Source of the DNA: Acidobacteriota bacterium
GTDB taxonomy: Bacteria > Acidobacteriota > Terriglobia > UBA7540
DNA length: 37,602 bases
Assembly (NCBI GenBank): GCA_003165315.1
Contig: PLSX01000183.1
Location: forward strand, 1-37,602
Direction of reading: 5' to 3'
The notes beneath the pieces were generated by a model. The model did no database searches, was not told the DNA's origin, and saw only the letters and a list, made by a program, of their open reading frames with translations. Every line of letters begins with the position of its first letter. The first letter of the stretch is position 1. This document shows positions 16,157-24,315 of this stretch, one piece after another. Made by a program: the position numbers and the translations under genes.

Positions 16157-16418
16157 CGCTCATGAACAAAATGTCAATTCCTCTCGATCGCGGGCGGAGC
16201 GTCTTCCTAGCCTCGAAGCGCCCATCACCCATCTGCCTTGGGCGATGGACAAACTGTTTGCCCGGCGGATTAGTCGCGCCGCGAACTTTCTCAACCTGGG
16301 TGGACGCGAATAAGGAAATTTTGGGGAAATGACTCCAAGCAGCGGGATGTTATATTGATGGGTCAGATGCTTGGGACTTTGACTAGACTTGAAAGTTGGA
16401 ACGCGGGAATTATCTGGA

Positions 16419-18299
16419 ATGCCTCATAACACCTCATCCTCCCAAACGCGCAGTGCCGGATTGCGGCAGGTGGTTCAACGTCAACCTTTACTGTTGATCC
16501 TGCTTTTCTTGGTTCCGTGCGTTGCTCGGGCGGCGCAGCCCATCCATTATCTGGTGAATTTGAGCGTTCCTGGAACCCATCTGGTACAGGTGACGATGAC
16601 CATTCCCGAAGCCGGCATGGGCACGGCAATCCAAATTCCCACTTGGAACGCGCTTTATCAGACTCGCGACTTCGTAAAGGACGTGGAAGAGGTGAAGGGG
16701 GAGTGTGACGGCCAACCCGTCGATTTGGACCGCATCGATTTGAACACCTGGCGTGGTCCCACGAAGGGCTGCAACAGCCTGACCTTCCACTATTCCGTTT
16801 ACGCCAATGAAGACGGCCCCTTTGACAGCATTCTGGACAGTGACCACGCCTTTCTGAACCTGGCGATGGTGCTCTTCTACCTGCCGCACGAGCGTCAGCG
16901 GCCCGTGCATATCAAGTTCCAGCTACCCACCGGATGGAAACTGGCAACGTTTCTTGAGGGCGATGGCAATGAGTTCCAAACCGCGAATTATGACGCTCTG
17001 GTGGATAGCCCTGTGGATGCTGGCCATTTTGAAGAGTTCTCCTATGCGCAAGGCTTCCTTCCCGATGGCGCCCCGATCACTGAGATGAAGCGCGCCACCA
17101 TTCGGCTGATCATCGATGCCAATCGAGAGGATTATTCACCGGAGCGCATTCTGGATTCCCTGCAGAAGATCACCAGCGAAGAGACCACGCTGATGCAGGA
17201 TCTTCCCTTCAGCCGTTACACGTTTATTCTTCAATTTCCCCGTGGAGGCGGATCGACGGGTGGAATGGAGCACCGCGACGGAACCGCAATTTCCATTCCG
17301 GCCGCCAACATTCGCAACAACGAAGGCTATTTGGAAAGTGTCACAGCCCACGAGTTCTTCCACCTGTGGAATGTTAAACGCATCCGGCCGCTGTCACTGG
17401 AGCCTATCGACTACATTAACGGCAATGACACGCGGGATTTGTGGTTCTGCGAAGGCGTCACCAACACCTATGCGGAGTTGGCCCTGCTGCGCGCTGAGCT
17501 GATCGATCGAAAGACATTTTATGACCGCATCTCAAGCTCCATCCAGGTGCTGCAAAGCCATAACGGCCGCCGATTTCAGAGCGCCGAGATGTCAGGCAGG
17601 GAAGCCTGGCTGGAGAAGTACGCGGACTATAATCGAATGAGCCGCAGCATTTCCTATTACAACAAAGGGGAATTACTGGGCTACCTATTGGATCTCGGCA
17701 TCCGACATTCGACCCATAATCAGGTAGGATTGGACGACGTGATGCGCCGCCTCAATCAGGATTTTGGCCGCTCAGGCCGTTTTTATGCGCTGCGGGACCT
17801 TACTGCAATTGTGGCCCAGCTCGCGCCCGCATTCGATATGAATCGCTTTGTTGCCGACGATGTGCGCGGAACCCAAGAGCTCGATTTCTCCACTTACCTG
17901 GGTTATGCCGGGTTGAGCCTGACGTCCCACATGTCGGGATTGCCCGTGCCGGGCTTTTCCGCATCGCGGAATGCCGGCGGTCTATTGGAGGTGGATTCTG
18001 TCGATTCGGGAAGCGATGCGGAGCGCGCCGGATTGCAGCCGGGGGACGTCGTGACGATGGCAGACGATAACCCTCTGCCGGCGAGTGCCAATGGGACTTT
18101 GCCGAATTGGCGCCCCGGCCAAACAGTGGATCTCCAAATTGTGCGGTCGGGCGAGGCACGCAATTTCAAGTTCCGCATCCGCGTGAACGAGGAAATTGCG
18201 ATTCAAATTGACGAAGCCCCTTCCCCCAGCGCCGATCAATTGCAAGTTCGGGATGGCTGGCTGAAGGGCATCACTAATCCACAAACGGGAAAACGATGA
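16419..18299 (+). CDS. Exported M61-family metallopeptidase with a C-terminal PDZ domain
   Basis: The ATG at 16419 opens a signal peptide (hydrophobic LLLILLFLVPCVARA, cleavage likely near ARAAQP); a TTG at 16389 would add 10 residues. The 626-residue product is a glycyl-aminopeptidase-type M61 enzyme: an N-terminal beta domain (about 40-200), the catalytic zinc motif HEFFH at 311-315 within HEFFHLWNVKRIRP, and the third ligand expected at the Glu in LWFCEGVT. A PDZ domain follows near residues 520-595 (LLEVDSVDSGSDAERAGLQ). It probably acts on peptides in the periplasm. The stop overlaps the plsC start as ATGA, so the two are likely coupled. Confidence 0.88.
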   Translation: MPHNTSSSQTRSAGLRQVVQRQPLLLILLFLVPCVARAAQPIHYLVNLSVPGTHLVQVTMTIPEAGMGTAIQIPTWNALYQTRDFVKDVEEVKGECDGQPVDLDRIDLNTWRGPTKGCNSLTFHYSVYANEDGPFDSILDSDHAFLNLAMVLFYLPHERQRPVHIKFQLPTGWKLATFLEGDGNEFQTANYDALVDSPVDAGHFEEFSYAQGFLPDGAPITEMKRATIRLIIDANREDYSPERILDSLQKITSEETTLMQDLPFSRYTFILQFPRGGGSTGGMEHRDGTAISIPAANIRNNEGYLESVTAHEFFHLWNVKRIRPLSLEPIDYINGNDTRDLWFCEGVTNTYAELALLRAELIDRKTFYDRISSSIQVLQSHNGRRFQSAEMSGREAWLEKYADYNRMSRSISYYNKGELLGYLLDLGIRHSTHNQVGLDDVMRRLNQDFGRSGRFYALRDLTAIVAQLAPAFDMNRFVADDVRGTQELDFSTYLGYAGLSLTSHMSGLPVPGFSASRNAGGLLEVDSVDSGSDAERAGLQPGDVVTMADDNPLPASANGTLPNWRPGQTVDLQIVRSGEARNFKFRIRVNEEIAIQIDEAPSPSADQLQVRDGWLKGITNPQTGKR

Positions 18300-19051
18300 T
18301 TCGCGCCTTCATAGTAAGTTTCCTGACCTTTCTCTATATCCTCGTTGTAGGCCTGCCCTTTTTGATTCATGCCTGGCTGACCCAAACCACCGACAAGCTT
18401 TATCATGTGGGCGTCAATGGCGCCCGGCTGGCGCTTTGGCTTTCCGGAGTGAAGCTGGACGTTCACGGCCTGGAAAAAATTCCCCATGGCCGCGCCGCCA
18501 TCTATATGCCCAATCATCAAAGCAACTGCGATCCACCCGCGGTGATCTCTATCCTTCCAGATGTCCTGGTGATGGCCAAGCATGAGTTCTTTCGCGTGCC
18601 AGTGTTGGGGCCTGCGATGGTTTTACGCGGTTTCATCCCCGTCGACCGCAAGAACCGGGAGCGGGCGATTGCCGCGGTTGAGCAAGCGGTGGAATCCATG
18701 AAAGCAGGGAATTCGTTTATGGCTTTTCCGGAGGGCACTCGCAGCCCGGACGGCCGCCTTCAGACCTTTAAGAAGGGATTATTTGTTATGGCCATCAAGG
18801 CCGGAGCACTGATCGTTCCGGTCTCGGTTTCGGGAGCGCGCAAGATCATGCCGAAGGGCCAGTTTGCCATTCATCCTGGTAATGTCCGCATCACCATTCA
18901 CGACCCTATATCCGCCGCGGATTATTCGCTGGAACGAAGGAAGGATCTGATTGAGGTAACGCGGCAGGCGATCCTTAAGGGCCTTGACCCGGAAGAATGG
19001 CCGCTTGAAGAGTCACAGAAATCGGCGGAAAAAACGCCGCTGGAAGAGTGA
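18296..19051 (+). CDS. plsC: 1-acyl-sn-glycerol-3-phosphate acyltransferase
   Basis: PlsC transfers an acyl group to lysophosphatidic acid to make phosphatidic acid at the inner membrane. The 251-residue product starts with a hydrophobic anchor (about residues 4-28). The catalytic motif is NHQSNCD (HX4D), with the substrate motifs FIPVDRKNR and FPEGTRSPDG following in the usual order and spacing. The length is normal. The ATG lies in the ATGA overlap with the M61 peptidase stop. The pairing of a peptidase with a lipid acyltransferase gives no obvious pathway link. It converges on dut, 10 bases away. Confidence 0.9.
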   Translation: MIRAFIVSFLTFLYILVVGLPFLIHAWLTQTTDKLYHVGVNGARLALWLSGVKLDVHGLEKIPHGRAAIYMPNHQSNCDPPAVISILPDVLVMAKHEFFRVPVLGPAMVLRGFIPVDRKNRERAIAAVEQAVESMKAGNSFMAFPEGTRSPDGRLQTFKKGLFVMAIKAGALIVPVSVSGARKIMPKGQFAIHPGNVRITIHDPISAADYSLERRKDLIEVTRQAILKGLDPEEWPLEESQKSAEKTPLEE

Positions 19052-19061
19052 GAAGCTCGTG

Positions 19062-19496
19062 TTACGTTCCCGTGCTGCCAAACCCGCGCACGTCGCGCGC
19101 TGTCGAGGAGATGGCATCGACTTCCGTGAACTCTACTTCAAGGCGCCGGACAATTCGCAATTGGGCAATGCGGTCGCCGGCCTTTATCTGAAAGATTTCC
19201 TTGCCCAGATTGGTCAGCACAACTTTCAATTCGCCGCGATAACCGGGATCGATCACTCCGGCCAGAGTGCAAATGCCTTTCAACGCCAAACCGGAGCGGT
19301 CGTGAACGAGAGCACCATACTCCGATGGAAATTCAAAGGTAAGGCCGGTACGGACCGCCTTGATTTCGCCGGGAGCCAGTTCGGCCGCTTCCAAAGCCGC
19401 CACATCTGCGGCCAAATCTCCATGGATGCCAGTGTGCGCGTAGTGGGGCAGGCGAGCCTCAGGATGTAGTTTTGCGACCTTGATATTCACTATCAT
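19062..19496 (-). CDS. dut: dUTP diphosphatase
   Basis: This enzyme hydrolyses dUTP to dUMP and pyrophosphate, keeping uracil out of DNA and feeding thymidylate synthesis. The frame is open to 19550, but the ATG at 19494-19496 (MIVNIKVAKLHPEARLP) has AAGGAA about 9 bases upstream and gives 144 residues, the usual trimeric dUTPase length. The five motifs are seen in order: GDLAAD, RSGLALKG, GVIDPGYRGELKVVLTN, GDRIAQL and RGFGSTG. Motif 3 has Pro-Gly before the Tyr, a mild variation. It lies 94 bases downstream of lpxD on the same strand and may be cotranscribed with it. Confidence 0.92.
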   Translation of the reverse strand: MIVNIKVAKLHPEARLPHYAHTGIHGDLAADVAALEAAELAPGEIKAVRTGLTFEFPSEYGALVHDRSGLALKGICTLAGVIDPGYRGELKVVLTNLGKEIFQIKAGDRIAQLRIVRRLEVEFTEVDAISSTARDVRGFGSTGT

Positions 19497-19590
19497 GTGT
19501 TCGGGTTCCTTTATGAAGTGGCGATGTTCGCTTCTATACGCGCAGCCCATGCCCTTTGGGCAGAAGATTGGGAATTTCAGCTTGCCAGGG

Positions 19591-20607
19591 TCAGGGCTTT
19601 TCCTTTTCCAGCAGATTTTTCAGCTTTCGGTAGGCGGCGAACATGTCGGGCAAGCGCCGGTAGACTGCCGAGGCTTTCAGCCATACGTCATGTTCGACGG
19701 CAGGAGATCCGGAAATTGTGGTATGGGCGCGGACGTCATTGGGCACCCCGGTTTGGGGAGTTGCAATCACGTGGTCGCCAATGGTCAGGTGCCCGGCCAC
19801 ACCCACCTGTCCGGTAAGGATCACATTCCGGCCAAGTTTGGTGCTGCCGGCAATTCCCACCTGGCTGCAGAGCAGGGAATTCTCACCAATGTCGCAGCCA
19901 TGCGCCACTTGCACCAGATTATCAACCTTGACGCCCCGGTGGAGGCGCGTTTCACCCACCGCGGCTCGGTCAATGCAACTGTTGGATTGAACCTCCACGC
20001 CGTCTTCAATCACCACAATTCCAGCCTGAACGATCTTATAAAATGTCCCATCGGGGCGCGGAGCAAACCCGAAGCCGTCGCCGCCAATCACCACGCCGTT
20101 CTGAAGGATCACGTCATTGCCGACGCGGACGTTCTCCCGCACCGCCGCGTGCGAGTGGGCAAGGAAGCGGTGGCCGATTTTCACTCCTGGGTAAATCATC
20201 ACGAAACTCTTCAGCACGCAATCATCGCCGATCTCGACGCCCGCTTCGATCACCACGTAGGGGCCGATGGAGGCATTGCGTCCCAGCCTGGCATCGGGGG
20301 CGATGACGGCTGTGGGATGAATTCCTGCGGCTGGCCTCTGGGGCGGATGGAATACTTCCACCGCCCGCGCAAACGACATGTAGGGATCGGCGGATCGCAG
20401 CGCAGGCTTGCCCAGCGTGTCGACTTCAGAACCCGCGATGATTGCCGACGCTTGTGTGGCGTCAATTTTGGAAAGGTACTTGGGGTTGGAGAGAAATGTG
20501 ATTTGGCCAGCTTGGGCTTCGTCCATTCCCGCCACTCCAGTGATTTCCAAATCGGGCGCACCTTCCAATTTGCATTCCAGCCGGGATGCCAATTCGCCAA
20601 GTTTCAT
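19591..20607 (-). CDS. lpxD: UDP-3-O-(3-hydroxyacyl)glucosamine N-acyltransferase
   Basis: LpxD adds the second 3-hydroxyacyl chain in lipid A synthesis, using acyl-ACP in the cytoplasm. The 338-residue product has the family's N-terminal uridine-binding domain (about 1-100, including ITFLSNPKYL) and a left-handed parallel beta helix of hexapeptide repeats (about 100-300). The catalytic His is expected in QVAHGCDIG near residue 236. GGDGFGFAP is a further family signature. The ATG at 20605-20607 has GGAGAG just upstream. Its presence shows a Gram-negative envelope with lipid A. No lpxA or fabZ lies next to it, unlike in Proteobacteria; dut follows instead. Confidence 0.93.
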   Translation of the reverse strand: MKLGELASRLECKLEGAPDLEITGVAGMDEAQAGQITFLSNPKYLSKIDATQASAIIAGSEVDTLGKPALRSADPYMSFARAVEVFHPPQRPAAGIHPTAVIAPDARLGRNASIGPYVVIEAGVEIGDDCVLKSFVMIYPGVKIGHRFLAHSHAAVRENVRVGNDVILQNGVVIGGDGFGFAPRPDGTFYKIVQAGIVVIEDGVEVQSNSCIDRAAVGETRLHRGVKVDNLVQVAHGCDIGENSLLCSQVGIAGSTKLGRNVILTGQVGVAGHLTIGDHVIATPQTGVPNDVRAHTTISGSPAVEHDVWLKASAVYRRLPDMFAAYRKLKNLLEKEKP

Positions 20608-20818
20608 GATGCTCTCCGTCTGTTAGGTGACCCCGCAGCCAAAATTTGGGCTGCTGATTGAAATAGGGATACACAGGTATCACATGACAAAGTAAGCGTA
20701 CCACAGAAGACGGAAGCAGGAGAGGGATGAGTCGGAAGAGAGGTCTTCAAAAATTGTGATGAATCGGATTATTAATCCCGGGCTTTGAACATAGGTTGAT
20801 AAATTGTGGCGCATGTCC

Positions 20819-20855
20819 TTGGACGGTATTACCATAGTGCCGGTATGCTGGTAAT
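20819..20855 (+). promoter_or_regulatory. Inverted repeat with a promoter-like element in the lpxD/PilZ gap
   Basis: ATTACCA (20828-20834) and TGGTAAT (20849-20855) are perfect 7-base inverted copies with a 14-base spacer. ATAGTGC occurs after each arm as a direct repeat (20834-20840 and 20854-20860). A weak promoter-like pair TTGGAC (20819) and TATGCT (20844) overlaps them with 19-base spacing. This could be an operator for whatever is transcribed toward the PilZ gene. Confidence 0.3.
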
Positions 20856-20899
20856 AGTGCATGAAACATAAGGTCCGTTTAATCTCGCTTCAACTGTTC

Positions 20900-21110
20900 C
20901 TTACCCCTGAAGTGGCGGGTAAGATGAAAGGGACGGGAAAGACCGCGCGGCGAAATAGCGCGACGCCGGTTCCTTGGAAAAAGTCCAGCCCCGAGGCAAG
21001 GGGGGTGGACACCCAGGCAGTGGTACCCCATCAGAATGCCGGGGCTATCAAGGCGGGAACCGCCATCCCCGCCGCCCCGACTTGCGGTTCATTTATCCCC
21101 AACAAAAGAA
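20900..21110 (+). other. Hairpin-rich leader upstream of the PilZ gene, possible structured RNA
   Basis: The 593-base gap between lpxD and the PilZ gene holds a cluster of perfect stems: CCCC/GGGG at 20989-20992 and 21000-21003; GGGT/ACCC at 21003-21006 and 21011-21014; and CGGGGC/GCCCCG at 21040-21045 and 21074-21079 enclosing GGCGG/CCGCC at 21052-21056 and 21060-21064. A 100-codon frame (20861-21163) covers it, but its product is Ala/Pro/Lys-rich and matches nothing I know. The stems do not fit the c-di-GMP, cobalamin or other riboswitch consensuses I can recall. The rest of the gap shows nothing else. Confidence 0.25.
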
Positions 21111-21200
21111 ATAATGTGAATCGTCCTCGGCACCCCCTTGCGAGGTGGCTGGAAAAAGGCTAAGCTTCTCCTGTAGCCCGTCCTGGGAGTATTGAAAAGC

Positions 21201-21557
21201 ATGAATCAACGTCGCACAGGTCAGAGAATACCGATGGGATTGCCGGTTGAAATCCGGTGGACAAGTCGTAGCGGCAGTCAGAAACAAGCCGTTGGGAAGA
21301 CCGGCAACATCAGCGGCAGCGGATTATTCATTGAAATTCCGGTTCGCCTGACCCGTGAAACCGCTTTTACAATGAAGGTGATGCTTCCGCGCAAAGCAAG
21401 CCAGGGGCCGCTGGAGCTTTTGTGTCAGGGGCGAGTGGTGAGATGGAACAGGCGCGGAGAGGTTCAGGGGTTGGGCGCGGTGATCGATGAATACGAATTG
21501 CACCCGCTGCCAAAAGCTGTGCCGGAGGGCAAGGGTTCTCGCAAGAAAGCCAAGTAG
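21201..21557 (+). CDS. PilZ-domain protein
   Basis: A 118-residue single-domain protein. The N-terminal RRTGQRIP supplies the RxxxR half and TGNISGSGLFIE the (D/N)xSxxG half of the PilZ cyclic-di-GMP binding motif, and the beta-barrel pattern fits. A basic tail (GKGSRKKAK) ends it. PilZ proteins couple cyclic di-GMP to motility, adhesion or polysaccharide export; the partner is not evident. The ATG at 21201 has GGGAG at 21185-21189; a TTG at 21192 is too close to that site. It may be transcribed with the LuxR-type regulator 99 bases downstream. Confidence 0.8.
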   Translation: MNQRRTGQRIPMGLPVEIRWTSRSGSQKQAVGKTGNISGSGLFIEIPVRLTRETAFTMKVMLPRKASQGPLELLCQGRVVRWNRRGEVQGLGAVIDEYELHPLPKAVPEGKGSRKKAK

Positions 21558-21656
21558 TCTTACTGCCCCGGGTCTTCAGGCATCGACATTTCGTTTAGAT
21601 CGTGACCTCAGTAATCATTTGCAGCAAAGGGGCAGGACAAGCATAGCCCCCAGCGC

Positions 21657-22370
21657 ATGATGCGGGATTCTAGAATGGGAACAGCCAGGATATTAAAGGG
21701 AAAAATACGCGTCCTCGTTGCCGATAAAGAGGGCATTTTCAGGCTTGGCCTTCGGAAGCTCCTCGCCGTTGAAGACGATCTTCGCGTCGTGGGAGAAGCG
21801 GAGAATGCCGCCCAGACAATCGCCCGGGCGGAAGCGTTTCGGCCGGATGTGGCTTTCATTCAGGAAGAGATCCTGTCCGACAGTGAGGCGAATCTGATCC
21901 TCGAAGTGACCAAAGTCGTCCCCCATTGCAAGGTTGTCGCCACCTCATCGTCCTCATCCGATGAATCATCCCTCCGACATGTTCGCAATGGCGCATCCGG
22001 GGTGATACTCAAGACCGTGGATCCGCAACTTTTCATCAAGTGCGCCCGGCGTGTTTTCCAAGGAGAAACTTGGGTTCCGCAGCGGCAAGTTACCAACATG
22101 GCGAAGCTTCTTGAGGCGGGTCCCCCTACGCCACCGCGCCCTGTGGATACATTGACGCAACGTGAGAAAACCATCATCAGCTATTTGATGCAGGGCTGGC
22201 GCAATCGCGAAATCAGTACCCACCTCTCCATCTCCGAGCAGACGGTAAAGAACCATCTCCGCACCATTTATGATAAAGTCGGAGTTTCCGACCGATTGGA
22301 ACTGGTCCTTTACGCAATCCATCAAAAGATGGAATTGCCCCCCGTTCAAGCTACCGCTCCGCCACGCTAA
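21657..22370 (+). CDS. NarL/LuxR-type regulator with a degenerate receiver domain
   Basis: A 237-residue protein with an N-terminal CheY-like fold (about 17-135) and a C-terminal LuxR helix-turn-helix (about 165-228: LTQREKTIISYLMQGWRNRE, then ISEQTVKNHLRTIYDKVGV). The HTH is intact. The receiver lacks phosphorylation residues: the first acidic pair reads DKE instead of DD, and the acceptor position in the usual PDVVLLD reads PDVAFIQ, so Gln replaces Asp. The Lys in ILKT is kept. It is therefore probably controlled without phosphorylation. The start is uncertain: ATG at 21657, 21660 or 21675. No histidine kinase is adjacent. Confidence 0.82.
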   Translation: MMRDSRMGTARILKGKIRVLVADKEGIFRLGLRKLLAVEDDLRVVGEAENAAQTIARAEAFRPDVAFIQEEILSDSEANLILEVTKVVPHCKVVATSSSSSDESSLRHVRNGASGVILKTVDPQLFIKCARRVFQGETWVPQRQVTNMAKLLEAGPPTPPRPVDTLTQREKTIISYLMQGWRNREISTHLSISEQTVKNHLRTIYDKVGVSDRLELVLYAIHQKMELPPVQATAPPR

Positions 22371-22455
22371 GCCACAGATTTTGTTTAGGGTTGGTCCAGT
22401 CGGCCAAGCAGGTTCAGAATTGGCCCCGACCTGCGCATGAAGGCTCAAACTGTTA

Positions 22456-22989
22456 TTACTTTTCCTCTGAATTGGCTGCGCCAAAGAGGCCAATCTGTTG
22501 ACCATCTGTGCTTAGGACCCGAGCTTGGGCAGCACGCTGTGACATCCGTCTCACCACGCCATCCGAGATAACTCCCAATACTTCCATGCCGGTAAGGGCC
22601 GTTCGGGGAATGAAAATGCGGAGGTTATTGGAATAGACATCAGGGGGAGTTACGAGGAAGCCCAACGGATCCAGATCAAGGAGATTATTGGCAAGAAGCG
22701 CTTCCAGAATTTCGCTGTCTTTAAAGGTCATCCGCACCCAAAGGCCAGCCAGCCGTGGGCGGCTACGGAAGACCTTGCGTTCGGCACGGTCCGGGTTGCC
22801 CTCAAAATCCCTGACAAAGAAAACGCCCTTAACCTCTAACATGGGTATGTGGACCAAGCGCCCTTCGCGGTCAAGTACCTCAAGATCCGACGTAAGGTAG
22901 CCCTTGGGGTCAAGAAACCCTTTTACCAGCCCTTTATCGAGCTTTCTGACGACGACGCGCTTCCGGGTTGAGGTTAAAGCGTTCTTCAC
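22456..22989 (-). CDS. Conserved-looking protein of unknown function
   Basis: A 177-residue soluble protein with a GTG start at 22987-22989. The composition is that of a real protein, with alternating hydrophobic and charged beta strands (RLVHIPMLEVKGVFFVRDFE), then an alpha/beta stretch with ILEALLANNLLDLDPLGFLV and RIFIPRTALTGMEVLGV. No signal peptide or membrane segment is present. The repeated short strands suggest a small beta barrel, loosely PilZ- or Sm-like, but no binding motif is visible and I do not recognise the family. It diverges from the recombinase gene. Confidence 0.6.
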   Translation of the reverse strand: MKNALTSTRKRVVVRKLDKGLVKGFLDPKGYLTSDLEVLDREGRLVHIPMLEVKGVFFVRDFEGNPDRAERKVFRSRPRLAGLWVRMTFKDSEILEALLANNLLDLDPLGFLVTPPDVYSNNLRIFIPRTALTGMEVLGVISDGVVRRMSQRAAQARVLSTDGQQIGLFGAANSEEK

Positions 22990-23033
22990 GACTAATTTTT
23001 CTTAATATTAGTGCAATCTATGTTAAATGCCAC

Positions 23034-23063
23034 TTGGCCATAGAAAATAGCTTGTGCTAGTAT
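23034..23063 (+). promoter_or_regulatory. Candidate promoter upstream of the recombinase
   Basis: TTGGCC (23034-23039) and TAGTAT (23058-23063) with an 18-base spacer lie in an AT-rich patch between divergent genes. Transcription would run toward the tyrosine recombinase. Confidence 0.3.
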
Positions 23064-23271
23064 AGGGCGCGAGTTGGGCCTGTCAAGTATTTCAACGGCG
23101 ACAGGGAGCTATGTAATTGGAATCGGTTCCTAATCGTCTGATAAAAGGTGCCTTCGACATAAGGGGCATGGAACACCTGTGCAAGCCCCACCCGATTGGG
23201 GAGGACTGTACATAAATATCCAAGGGCTCTTGCGTGAATCTGAATTGACGTTTCGTTCCAGACTGGCTGGC

Positions 23272-24279
23272 ATGCCGAGTCGCCACTCCCCAGGTCGATC
23301 GCCTGTCAGGACAACTGCCCCTGACGTGCCCCAAGTCGTCGCGGGGGTTACCCCAGTGGAAATCGAGCCTCCAACCACCGCGCCGCCCGCTCCGATTATC
23401 CCAGAAGTGCATATGTTTCTGGACTTTGCGCGGGTTGAAAAGGGACTTGCGGCTAATAGCATCGAAAGCTACTGCCGAGACTTGACCGAGTTTTCAGGGT
23501 TTCTTCACCGCACGGGGAAATCCCTATCGGAGGTTGATCGCGAGGACATCCGCGCTTTTCTGAAGCAGCTCTACGAACGGGATCTGGGTGCCCGCTCTGT
23601 CGCACGGTTTCTGGTCTCCCTTCGCGGTTTTTTTCGTTTCTTGTTGGATGAGGGCCGTTTAAGCCATGATCCCACAGGGGATGTCGAGGCTCCCAAAATT
23701 GACCAGTCACTGCCTAAGCACCTTTCGGCTGATGAAGTTGAAAAATTGCTACTGCAGCCCGACGTCTCCACTCCTCTCGGTCTCCGCGACAAGGCGATGC
23801 TGGAATTGCTTTACGCCACGGGTTTGCGGGTTTCGGAACTTGTGCATGTGGGGGCTGCGGATTTTGACATGGAGTTGGGCATCGTACGGTGCCTGGGAAA
23901 AGGAAACAAGGAACGTCTGATTCCGGTGGGAAAGTCTGCGCTGCGGGCTGTGGACGCCTACATCCGCGCTGGCCGCGCGGCTTTGGCAGGAAAACGCAAC
24001 TCCCCGTGGCTTTTTCTGAACCGGCGGGGTACAGTGCTTTCGCGTGTTGGTTTTTGGAAGATTTTGGCGGCATATGGGCGGCGAGCGGGACTGGCGACGA
24101 AGCTTACACCGCATCTGGTAAGACATTCATTTGCCACGCACTTGTTAGAGCGGGGCGCTGATTTGCGATCGATTCAATTGATGTTGGGTCACAGTGATAT
24201 TTCGACGACCCAGATTTACACGCATGTGCTGAAAGAACGCTTGAAACAGGTTTATCAATCCCATCACCCGCGAGCCTGA
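23272..24279 (+). CDS. xerD: XerC/XerD-family site-specific tyrosine recombinase
   Basis: The core (from about 23400) is a complete Xer recombinase of about 290 residues. It has an N-terminal SAM-like DNA-binding domain (FLDFARVEKGLAANSIESYC), then the catalytic set: Arg in ATGLRVSEL, Lys in GKGNKERLIP, HxxR in HLVRHSFATHLL, His in LGHSDISTTQ and nucleophile Tyr in IYTHV. Xer proteins resolve chromosome dimers at dif sites. The open frame starts at a GTG at 23179 (366 residues); the region before the core is Pro/Ala-rich and unlike Xer proteins. ATGs at 23272 (335 residues) and 23413 (288 residues) are alternatives. 23272 is chosen without strong ribosome-site support. No transposon context suggests a mobile integrase. 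Confidence 0.82.
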   Translation: MPSRHSPGRSPVRTTAPDVPQVVAGVTPVEIEPPTTAPPAPIIPEVHMFLDFARVEKGLAANSIESYCRDLTEFSGFLHRTGKSLSEVDREDIRAFLKQLYERDLGARSVARFLVSLRGFFRFLLDEGRLSHDPTGDVEAPKIDQSLPKHLSADEVEKLLLQPDVSTPLGLRDKAMLELLYATGLRVSELVHVGAADFDMELGIVRCLGKGNKERLIPVGKSALRAVDAYIRAGRAALAGKRNSPWLFLNRRGTVLSRVGFWKILAAYGRRAGLATKLTPHLVRHSFATHLLERGADLRSIQLMLGHSDISTTQIYTHVLKERLKQVYQSHHPRA

Positions 24280-24315
24280 AGTTGGGGCACGGGAGAACGC
24301 TGGAAGCCGAACGCC

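Larger units (their letters stand above)
15155..16418. other. 1.26 kb interval without a convincing gene
   Basis: The interval is flanked by the DUF433 relic and the M61 peptidase gene. Open frames of up to 195 codons exist (15549-16136 forward), but their products are first Arg/Pro/Gly-rich and then Lys-rich, simply following the base composition, and they contain no recognisable domain. The interval splits into a palindrome and promoter-like part (15363-15480), a GC-rich hairpin part (15540-15690) and an AT-rich part with degenerate repeats (15760-16160). These are listed separately. Confidence 0.6.

Noticed and set aside
19480-20661. 393-codon forward frame opposite lpxD
   Set aside because: The reverse strand encodes a complete, recognisable LpxD; the forward product is its antisense shadow.
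20861-21163. 100-codon forward frame upstream of the PilZ gene
   Set aside because: Composition is Ala/Pro/Lys-rich without motifs and it covers nested stems; kept only as part of the leader description.
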